Part shown: one piece after another, positions 1 to 5,901 of the stretch
Layout of the letters: the number at the start of each line of letters is the position of its first letter
Position numbering within the stretch: the first letter of the stretch is position 1
Assembly (NCBI GenBank): GCA_002477595.1
Contig: DLQN01000126.1
Location: 1-14,777 of the forward strand
Length of the DNA: 14,777 nucleotides
From: Roseivirga sp. UBA7431
GTDB lineage: Bacteria > Bacteroidota > Bacteroidia > Cytophagales > Cyclobacteriaceae
Reading direction: 5' to 3'
The notes under the pieces: generated by a model
Database searches by the model: none
Seen by the model: only the letters and a program-made list of their open reading frames with translations
Told to the model about the DNA's origin: nothing
Made by a program: the position numbers and the translations under genes

Positions 1-727
1 CTCAGCATGTAAATGATAGTCACCAAAATGGTTCCAAGCATGGTTGCTTTCGGAATGGTCTTTTTTGGATTGTTAATATTGTTCGCAGGCACTGTGGCCG
101 CCTCAAGACCATAAAGGCAAAAAGGCACAGCGCTGTACAAATTGTAATGGCTTTTACGGAAGAAATCCCGCTCACATTAAATGGCGTAAAGTGAGATATA
201 TCTATGAAGAACAAGCCTCCAATTGTCACTACAGCAAGGGGAACGATCTTTAAGATCGTGGTGACGACCTGTGTGTTTCCTCCTGCTTTTACACTATAAC
301 TATTGATCGCAGTAAGGCTCCATAAGGTGATTAATCCTACGATTAATGCCACAACTGTGTTTTCTTGAAGTATGGGGAAGAATACCCCGAGGTAACTAAT
401 AAAGGTGATGGTAATCGCAGCATTAGTTGCCCAAATGGATAGCCAATATCCCCAGGCAACGAAGAAACCTATAAAGTCACCAAAACCGACTCGGCTATAG
501 GCATAGGGGCCACCAGCGGAGGGAATCACTTTGCTTAGGTAGGCAAATATTTTGGCAAGAATCAATGCGCTAATCGCTGCGAAGAGCCATCCAAAAAGAC
601 TAATCCCACCATATTCTGCCAAAGCGACTGGAAGAGAGAAAATTCCAGAACCAATCATACTACCAACAACCAGCGCGGTTGTTGCCCAAAGCCCTAATTT
701 CTTGGGAGACTTTTTATTTTTACTCAT
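1..727 (-). CDS. APC superfamily amino acid/polyamine permease (AdiC/PotE-like), 3' end beyond window, apparent frameshift
   Basis: An inner-membrane transporter for amino acids or amines, probably an exchanger. The first helix carries GSMIGSGIFSLP, the substrate-binding glycine-rich break of the APC fold. It is followed by a GGPYAYSRVGFGDFIGF block and a YWLSIWATNAAI block, which resemble the AdiC/PotE (basic amino acid/polyamine antiporter) branch. I chose the ATG at 727 (MSKNKKSPKKLG) over the ATG at 754, because the extra nine residues are not expected before helix 1. The visible frame breaks near 109. Read straight, it gives a non-homologous tail ending at 20. Adding one base there (GACC to GACCC on the plus strand) restores FMGLEAATVPANNINNPKK and then PKATMLGTILVT, the conserved helix 6 region, open to the window edge. 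The family is about 440 residues, so nearly half lies outside. Divergent from the Rieske oxygenase. Substrate not determinable. Confidence 0.85.
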
Positions 728-753
728 TAAAAAAATTACGCGATTTCGAAGCA

Positions 754-770
754 CCCATCAGGTGAATGGG
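754..770. promoter_or_regulatory. Inverted repeat in divergent permease/oxygenase control region
   Basis: CCCATCA, then GG, then TGAATGGG: the arms pair fully apart from one bulged A. It lies in the 65-base gap between the permease start (727) and the oxygenase start (793), so it could be an operator shared by both. No clean TAnnTTTG box is seen in this gap; the nearest, TATAATTG at 782-789, has one mismatch and is too close to the start codon. Regulatory role is inferred. Confidence 0.3.
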
Positions 771-792
771 AAGATATTGATTATAATTGAGC

Positions 793-1872
793 ATGCCTAA
801 ATACGAAATTCATCCTGAAATTGAACTTGCTGAAACGATGCCGTCTTCTTTCTATAGAAGTGCAGAGGTTTTTGAAAGTCTTTCGGAAAAGGTATTTGCA
901 AAGTCATGGCAATTCGTTGGCGCTAAAGAATTAGTTGCTGAGGAAGGGATGGTTCATCCATTTACGCTAGAAGGTACAGGTGAGCCAATGCTCCTCAGCA
1001 ATAGTGGAGGAGAGGTTAAGTGCCTATCCAATGTGTGTACACATCGTGGTGACATACTTTGCGATCAACCAGCAAAAGCTAGAAATATTACCTGTGCCTA
1101 TCATGGACGTAGGTTTAATTTAGACGGTAAGTTTCAGCACATGCCACAGTTCAAAGCAGCCAAAGGCTTCCCTAGACCGGAGGACAACCTTCATGAATTT
1201 CCTTTACAGCAATGGGGTCCATGGCTATTTGCCTCTTTGGGTAATGCCTATTATTTCTCTGATGTATTAGAAGCCATGCAAAGCAAGGTGGGCTTTATGC
1301 CTTTGGAGGAATTCAAGCTGTTTGCTGATCGCGGTAAAGACTATCACATCAATGCGCATTGGGCGCTCTATTGTGACAACTATCTAGAGGGTTTTCATAT
1401 TCCTTTCGTTCATGCTGGCTTGAATGAAGCATTGGATTATGGTAACTATGAAACCGTTCTTTTCAAACACGCTAATCTCCAGATTGGCTATGCCGAAGGC
1501 GAAGAGAATACATTTGACTTCCCTGAAGGGCACGAAGATTTCGGCAAATCAATAGCGGCTTATTACTTCTGGGTTTTCCCGAACATGATGTTCAATTTCT
1601 ACCCATGGGGGTTATCAGTTAATGTGGTGAAACCAATCTCAAAAGATGAAACTAAGGTGTCATTCATTTCTTATGTCTATGACGAGAGTAAACTTGACCT
1701 AGGGGCAGGAGCATGGCTAGACAAAGTGGAACAAGAAGATGAAGAAGTAGTGGAGGGTGTGCACAGAGGAATGAAATCACGCGTCTATAATACGGGGCGC
1801 TACTCTCCTGAAATGGAGAAGGGTGTCCACCACTTCCATCGCTTGCTGGTAGAATTTCTGAATGCAGAATAA
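793..1872 (+). CDS. Rieske-type non-heme iron oxygenase, alpha subunit (choline/carnitine monooxygenase-like)
   Basis: A cytoplasmic oxygenase that passes electrons from a [2Fe-2S] Rieske cluster to a mononuclear iron that activates oxygen. Residue numbers are from the ATG at 793 (359 aa, normal for the family); a TTG two codons upstream is less likely. The Rieske centre is C82-T-H84 and C101-A-Y-H104. The catalytic domain has DNYLEGFHIPFVH: iron ligands H202 and H207, with D316 in the EQEDEEVVEGVHRG segment the likely third ligand. The residue three before the first His is Glu199, where naphthalene dioxygenase has Asp. The choline/carnitine (quaternary amine) branch also uses Glu here. No reductase or ferredoxin gene is adjacent, so the electron donor must be elsewhere. 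A divergent amine/amino acid permease makes an amine substrate plausible, but the substrate is not proven. Confidence 0.9.
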   Translation: MPKYEIHPEIELAETMPSSFYRSAEVFESLSEKVFAKSWQFVGAKELVAEEGMVHPFTLEGTGEPMLLSNSGGEVKCLSNVCTHRGDILCDQPAKARNITCAYHGRRFNLDGKFQHMPQFKAAKGFPRPEDNLHEFPLQQWGPWLFASLGNAYYFSDVLEAMQSKVGFMPLEEFKLFADRGKDYHINAHWALYCDNYLEGFHIPFVHAGLNEALDYGNYETVLFKHANLQIGYAEGEENTFDFPEGHEDFGKSIAAYYFWVFPNMMFNFYPWGLSVNVVKPISKDETKVSFISYVYDESKLDLGAGAWLDKVEQEDEEVVEGVHRGMKSRVYNTGRYSPEMEKGVHHFHRLLVEFLNAE

Positions 1873-1876
1873 GTTC

Positions 1877-1894
1877 TCTCGGCTTCGCTCGAGA
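1877..1894. repeat. Short imperfect palindrome after oxygenase gene
   Basis: TCTCGGCTTCGCTCGAGA: outer arms TCTCG and CGAGA pair perfectly, plus one G-T wobble, around CTTCGC. It resembles short GC-richer intergenic palindromes I recall from Bacteroidota genomes. It begins four bases after the oxygenase stop and has no following T-run. A dispersed-repeat identity would need a genome-wide copy count. Confidence 0.3.
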
Positions 1895-1937
1895 TTGAAA
1901 GGCAATTGAGAAACTTTTAACAACGCTTTTCTACCTT

Positions 1938-1954
1938 GACCTTGTGGAAAGGTC
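1938..1954 (+). terminator. Possible terminator hairpin between convergent genes
   Basis: GACCTT-GTGGA-AAGGTC forms a perfect six-base stem with a five-base loop, followed on the plus strand by TTATT. It lies 65 bases after the oxygenase stop and before the convergent propeller gene. The T-tract is weak, so this is only a candidate. Confidence 0.35.
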
Positions 1955-1988
1955 TTATTGAGTAAACGTAATCTGATCGAATGAGTGA

Positions 1989-3104
1989 CTATCGATTCCT
2001 TTTGACAGCATTTATGTGAAAAACGTTCTGCTCGTCCGAGTTTGCCTCAATGATGTCAGGTCTTCCATCTCCGTTCAAATCCGCCACTATAATGTCATAA
2101 GAGTTGAACTCAGGCCCGATACTCATTTTTGTCCAGCTTTCACCTTTGTTGTTATTTAAGAAAACTGAATTTGAGCCCTGAACATTAGCCACCACAATGT
2201 CCATATCTCCATCTAGGTCTAAGTCACTTACTGTAACAGAATAGGACTGGTCATTTCCTGAATCGTAAATTGAGCTGTTTTTAAAGCTTAAGTCTTTATC
2301 ACCAAAATAGATGGCATTGGGTTGACCAATATTGGCAGTAATAATGTCTTTATATCCGTCTTGATTAATGTCTGCAATAGCGACTGACCTCGTTTCGTCA
2401 GTACCAGTGCCAAAGAGAATTTTGGTTGAGAAGTCAAGATTCCCGCCATTCAGGTAGACCGCATTCGATTGGCCATCTCTGTTCGCAAGAATCAAATCAA
2501 GGTCACCATCATCATCCATGTCGGCTACTTCTACATCAATAGTCGAATCGTCTTTCGCACCAAAGCCGATAGGTTCGGAGAACTCACCTTTGCCATTGTT
2601 TAGGCAGATTTCATTCTCTTGTCCACGATTAGTAATTAAAATGTCGATGTCACCATCCTGATCTAAATCTGCAAGTGTAAGGTTACGCGTGTTCGAGTAT
2701 CGTTTACCGAAGTGTTTCCCCCTTTTAAAGTTCCCCGCCCCATCATTGAAGTATAGCATGTTTGGTGCATTGTCATTGCCAACAGCCACATCTAAGTCAC
2801 CATCACCATCTAAATCTGCAAGCTCTGTTGCGTAGCTCGTTTCACTCGTGATGTCCAAAGGCTGAGAAAGCGTGAAAATCCCTCGGCCATCATTAAAGAA
2901 CACTTGGTTTTGAAGAGGCCAGTGTCTGCCGTTTGCAACAACTGCATCTAGGTCACCGTCTCCGTCCACATCGCCAATACCAATAGAGGCGGTTCGGTCT
3001 TTATTCGTACCTAAGATATATCGATTACTACTTCTGAATGCTATGTCTTGAGCATAAGAAATGTTAAGAAGAAGGATACTGCAAAGCGTTAATATGTGTT
3101 TCAT
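1989..3104 (-). CDS. Secreted FG-GAP/VCBS repeat protein, predicted seven-bladed beta-propeller
   Basis: An exported 371-residue protein of unknown function. Residues 1-18 form a signal peptide (KHILTLCSILLLNISYA, cleavage before Gln19). The rest is seven repeats, each with a calcium-loop motif such as DVDGDGDLD or DLDGDGDLD. The loops start at residues 45, 97, 146, 195, 245, 294 and 342, a regular 48-52 residue period. Each is followed by a hydrophobic strand and an asparagine-rich N-x-V/L-Y-F-N turn. This is the integrin-alpha-like FG-GAP arrangement, so a closed seven-bladed propeller binding up to seven Ca2+ ions is expected. The fifth and seventh loops are the most divergent (DINQDGYKD, DLNGDGRPD). 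It has no enzyme domain and no room for a type IX secretion C-terminal domain after the last blade. Likely periplasmic or surface, probably for binding protein or glycan. Confidence 0.9.
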   Translation of the reverse strand: MKHILTLCSILLLNISYAQDIAFRSSNRYILGTNKDRTASIGIGDVDGDGDLDAVVANGRHWPLQNQVFFNDGRGIFTLSQPLDITSETSYATELADLDGDGDLDVAVGNDNAPNMLYFNDGAGNFKRGKHFGKRYSNTRNLTLADLDQDGDIDILITNRGQENEICLNNGKGEFSEPIGFGAKDDSTIDVEVADMDDDGDLDLILANRDGQSNAVYLNGGNLDFSTKILFGTGTDETRSVAIADINQDGYKDIITANIGQPNAIYFGDKDLSFKNSSIYDSGNDQSYSVTVSDLDLDGDMDIVVANVQGSNSVFLNNNKGESWTKMSIGPEFNSYDIIVADLNGDGRPDIIEANSDEQNVFHINAVKRNR

Positions 3105-3112
3105 AAAGTTGC

Positions 3113-3156
3113 CAATAGACTGTTCAGCTTTTAAGCTACCAATTTCTAGTCTATTG
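3113..3156. promoter_or_regulatory. Nested inverted repeat in divergent control region
   Basis: A perfect nine-base inverted repeat, CAATAGACT (3113-3121) and AGTCTATTG (3148-3156), encloses a second one, AGCTT (3126-3130) and AAGCT (3133-3137). It occupies most of the gap between the propeller gene start (3104) and the hydrolase operon. It could be an operator for a dimeric regulator, or an RNA hairpin in a leader. Function inferred; no TAnnTTTG box was found here. Confidence 0.4.
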
Positions 3157-3244
3157 TATTCCCAATGAGTTTTAATATCTTACTTCCACGCAAATAGGCA
3201 CTATACTGATCCTTGTAGGAATAGCTTATGTAGTCGCCAATTTC

Positions 3245-4063
3245 GTGATCTACTTTGCGCAAGAGAGATTCCTCTTTAAGCCAGAAAAACTTCCCGATGA
3301 TTTTGAGTTCAAATGTCCTAATCTTCAGTTTGAAGAGTATAATCTAGAAAAGGAGCCAGGAGTCAATATTAATGGCATTCATTTCCGAATCCCTGAACCT
3401 AAGGGTGTTGTCATTTATTTGAAAGGGAATTCCAAATCTTTAAAAGGCTGGGGGAAATTTGCGGTAGACTTTACTCGACTAGGTTATGATGTCTTAATGG
3501 TTGACTACCGTGGCTTTGGTAAGAGTACAGGTAAAAGAACTGAAGAGACAATAAAGGAGGACTTACAATATGTCTATGACAAGGTAAAGGAGCAGGTACC
3601 TGAAAAGTATATCATCCTCTATGGCCGATCATTAGGCTCAGGTTTTGCTGCTAAAACTGCCTCCAATAACCAACCAAGAATGCTGGTGTTAGAGTCGCCT
3701 TATTATAGTTTGGCGAAAGTGACCAAACGATACATTCCTTTTATGCCGGTTTCACTTTTGATCAAGTTTCCGATTAGGACGTACAAATGGCTGAAATATG
3801 TGGAATGCCCTAAAAAAATTATCCACGGCACGAGTGATAAGCTGATTCCTTTTAAAACAGCTGTTTCTTTGTCTAAAATAAACTCAGAAAGTACTCGGCT
3901 CTATCCGGTTTTGGGCGCTGGTCATAATAATCTGCAGACTTTTGAAGAATATCACCGCATGATCGAAGAGATCTTCAATTCTAAATTGCCAAGCACAATT
4001 GATCCGACTGAAACGAGTTTGAATTTCAAAAGAAAAACTAAAAAGGAAAGACAAAATCCCTAA
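3245..4063 (+). CDS. Alpha/beta hydrolase, BEM46/ABHD13-like, first of tandem pair; N-terminus disturbed
   Basis: A serine hydrolase of the membrane-anchored BEM46-like group; substrate unknown, lipid or peptide esters possible. Numbering from the GTG at 3245 (272 aa): nucleophile S129 in GRSLG (127-131), D198 in HGTSDKLIP, H227 in GAGHNNL. All three triad residues are present. The usual oxyanion-side HGN is KGN here (K60), unlike the neighbour, which keeps HGN. The GTG falls inside what should be the N-terminal membrane helix: the same frame stays open back to 3176 and encodes TILILVGIAYVVANFVIYF. An ATG at 3165 would give that helix a normal start if one A were added to the AAA at 3192-3194, suggesting a lost base. 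A lysine-rich tail of about 20 residues follows the domain. First gene of an operon; the next begins two bases after its stop. Confidence 0.85.
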   Translation: MIYFAQERFLFKPEKLPDDFEFKCPNLQFEEYNLEKEPGVNINGIHFRIPEPKGVVIYLKGNSKSLKGWGKFAVDFTRLGYDVLMVDYRGFGKSTGKRTEETIKEDLQYVYDKVKEQVPEKYIILYGRSLGSGFAAKTASNNQPRMLVLESPYYSLAKVTKRYIPFMPVSLLIKFPIRTYKWLKYVECPKKIIHGTSDKLIPFKTAVSLSKINSESTRLYPVLGAGHNNLQTFEEYHRMIEEIFNSKLPSTIDPTETSLNFKRKTKKERQNP

Positions 4064-4065
4064 TA

Positions 4066-4863
4066 TTGAAACGTTTGCTGATCATAGGTTCTAGTCTTCT
4101 TTTCGTTTACATTCTTGGTGCCGTACTACTCTACGCGTTTCAGGAAAGATTTATTTTTCTAGATGGTGAATTGCCACAAGATCATGTCTTTGAATTCAAC
4201 ACGAAATTCAGAGAGATTAATCTAGAGACAGCAGACGGAGCCAATCTCAATGCCATCCACTTCGCTACCCAATCTCCTAAAGGTATAATTGTCTATTTCC
4301 ATGGAAACCGCGGGGATCTTACCCGTTGGGGAGAAATCGTTGAGGACTATGTCAAACTCAATTATGATGTGCTAGTAATGGATTATCGAGGCTATGGTAA
4401 AAGTGTCGGTAAACGCACGATGGAGAAATTGTTAAGCGATGCAGAACTCTTTTATCAATATGCCTTAACGCTTTATCCTGAAAATGAAGTCACTGTTTAT
4501 GGCCGATCGATTGGTACTGGACTTGCTTCGTGGTTGGCAGGAAAGCATCAACCAAAACGCTTGATATTAGAGACGCCTTACTATTCGTTAAACTCGATCG
4601 CTCAGCGCTACTATCCAATTTATCCATCGAAATTGGCTTTGCGCTACAATTTTCAGAGTTATAAATACCTTGAAACTGCCGAGTGTCCGATCTATATTTT
4701 TCATGGGACTGACGATGATGTCGTGCCTTATGAATCTGGCAAACGCCTACACAAGTCATTACCAAAGGGCCAGTCAGAATTCATTACCATAAAAGGTGGG
4801 CGTCATAAAAACTTGGTGGAGTTTGAAACCTTCAATAAGGAATTAAAACGGATATTGAATTAG
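4066..4863 (+). CDS. Alpha/beta hydrolase, BEM46/ABHD13-like, second of tandem pair
   Basis: A paralogue of the upstream gene with the same layout. Residues 3-24 (RLLIIGSSLLFVYILGAVLL) are a single membrane anchor, and the hydrolase domain should sit on the far side of it or at the membrane face. The oxyanion-side motif is FHGNRG (78-83). The catalytic Ser is S148 in GRSIG, Asp D217 in HGTDDDVVP and His H247 in GGRHKNL. The 265-residue length is normal. The start is a TTG at 4066: the next in-frame ATG is beyond the active-site strand, and the hydrophobic leader expected for the family begins exactly here. Only two bases separate it from the stop of the first hydrolase, and six separate its own stop from the VOC gene, so the three are co-transcribed and probably translationally coupled. 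Confidence 0.9.
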   Translation: MKRLLIIGSSLLFVYILGAVLLYAFQERFIFLDGELPQDHVFEFNTKFREINLETADGANLNAIHFATQSPKGIIVYFHGNRGDLTRWGEIVEDYVKLNYDVLVMDYRGYGKSVGKRTMEKLLSDAELFYQYALTLYPENEVTVYGRSIGTGLASWLAGKHQPKRLILETPYYSLNSIAQRYYPIYPSKLALRYNFQSYKYLETAECPIYIFHGTDDDVVPYESGKRLHKSLPKGQSEFITIKGGRHKNLVEFETFNKELKRILN

Positions 4864-4869
4864 AAAGCT

Positions 4870-5235
4870 ATGCTAGGACTTAGAACTACAATTTATTTGG
4901 TGCCAGATTTGGAGGCAGCCAAAGCTTGGTATATACAAGCCTTTGGTGTAAAGCCTTATTTTGACGAGCCATTCTACATCGGATTTAATATTGGAGGTTA
5001 CGAATTGGGTTTGTTACCAGAGGAACAGCCAATCAAAGAAAGAACTGCCAATGTACTGAGCTATTGGGGTGTTGAGAATATTGTAGAGGAGTATAAAAGA
5101 CTACTTTCCATTGGTGCTACTTCACATGAAGCTCCCAACAATGTTGGAGGAGAGCTTATGGTGGCAACTGTCAAAGATCCATGGGGGAATGTAGTGGGCT
5201 TAATTTATAATCCACACTTCAAATTACCTGAGTAA
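4870..5235 (+). CDS. VOC (glyoxalase/bleomycin resistance fold) family protein
   Basis: A small cytoplasmic protein of one vicinal-oxygen-chelate module pair (121 aa, two beta-alpha-beta-beta-beta units). Visible hallmarks are the N-terminal strand TTIYLVPDLEAAKAWYIQAFG and the C-terminal DPWGNVVGLIYNPHF. Of the four usual metal positions only Glu45 (GGYELGLL) clearly remains. The first strand has Thr/Tyr instead of His, and the last strand has Gly110 where a Glu normally sits. It therefore probably does not act as a classical metal-dependent glyoxalase and may bind a ligand instead. The ATG is six bases after the second hydrolase stop. Its TAA is two bases from the convergent PepSY gene stop; the two stops lie within the palindrome TAAGCTTA. 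Third gene of the hydrolase operon. Substrate unknown. Confidence 0.85.
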   Translation: MLGLRTTIYLVPDLEAAKAWYIQAFGVKPYFDEPFYIGFNIGGYELGLLPEEQPIKERTANVLSYWGVENIVEEYKRLLSIGATSHEAPNNVGGELMVATVKDPWGNVVGLIYNPHFKLPE

Positions 5236-5237
5236 GC

Positions 5238-5795
5238 TTACATTATAAAGATTAAGAATATCAACGGGAAGAGCATTCCGATCAATGCCATATACCAACC
5301 TCTTTTCTTAAAGCTATTTTTCCCACTAGAAATAAACATACCGGAAAGTGCGATAAAAATCATGGCGATACCGAAGATATCAGAGTACCATATCCATGCA
5401 GGGTTTGTTGTCTGATGAAGGTCGGCCATTTCTTTTAATATTAGTCGTTTGCCATACCATTCCTTTTCTCCTTCTCCCGTTTCAAGATTGATTTCAGCTC
5501 TTGCTTTGTCATAGAATATTCGAAGCTCACCATTTTGAATAGCGAAGCTTTTATATTCATTTCCAATTGCAATTTCTGGTAATTTTGATGCAACAAATTC
5601 TTCTGTAATGAGTGCTGCGTCAGCAGGTAAAGGCATTTTGAAAGCCTCCGATTCGTAGACAAACTGCCTTGAATTGAATGTACGCCTGTGGTTAAGTGCT
5701 ATCCCTGAAATGGAGAAGGCTAATATTAATCCTACAAACACATAAGCAATGTCTCGGTGATAATTGCGGCAGAAGTTTCTTAATCTTTGACTCAT
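5238..5795 (-). CDS. PepSY-associated transmembrane helix protein
   Basis: An inner-membrane protein of 185 residues. Helix 1 is at about 15-34, directly after HRDIAY (His13), and ends in ISGIALNHR (His36). A soluble domain of about 100 residues follows (40-136), with LHQ at 126-128. Helices 2 and 3 are at about 137-156 and 167-184. This matches the PepSY-associated TM (PepSY_TM-like) family of Bacteroidota, often found with iron or heme uptake and reductase functions. The His residues at helix ends could bind heme, but this is inference. Start ATG at 5795 sits about 34 bases below a good TAnnTTTG promoter, so the gene probably has its own transcript although it follows the amidohydrolase on the same strand. 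No adjacent TonB receptor or siderophore gene is seen in the window. Confidence 0.8.
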   Translation of the reverse strand: MSQRLRNFCRNYHRDIAYVFVGLILAFSISGIALNHRRTFNSRQFVYESEAFKMPLPADAALITEEFVASKLPEIAIGNEYKSFAIQNGELRIFYDKARAEINLETGEGEKEWYGKRLILKEMADLHQTTNPAWIWYSDIFGIAMIFIALSGMFISSGKNSFKKRGWYMALIGMLFPLIFLIFIM

Positions 5796-5828
5796 GATTC
5801 TTATTAAGACTCATTATAAATAGAGTCG

Positions 5829-5858
5829 CAAATATAGAGTTGAGAATTAAAAAATCAA
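5829..5858 (-). promoter_or_regulatory. Bacteroidota-type sigma-A promoter for PepSY gene
   Basis: On the minus strand, TTG (5858-5856), 19 bases, then TATATTTG (5836-5829). This exactly fits the phylum consensus of a -33 TTG and a -7 TAnnTTTG. It places the transcript start a short distance upstream of the ATG at 5795. Best promoter match in the window. Confidence 0.55.
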
Positions 5859-5884
5859 GGGGTTTGATAAAATTATTTAGAATT

Positions 5885-5900
5885 ATTCCAGATAAGGAAT
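5885..5900 (-). terminator. Weak possible terminator after amidohydrolase
   Basis: On the minus strand ATTCC-TTATCT-GGAAT forms a five-base stem just after the amidohydrolase TAA, followed by an AT-rich run (AATTCTAAATAATTTT). The stem is short; low confidence. Confidence 0.25.
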
Positions 5901-5901
5901 C

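Noticed and set aside
552..800. Open frame on the plus strand across the permease start
   Set aside because: Antisense to the well-supported membrane helices of the permease, with no recognisable domain.
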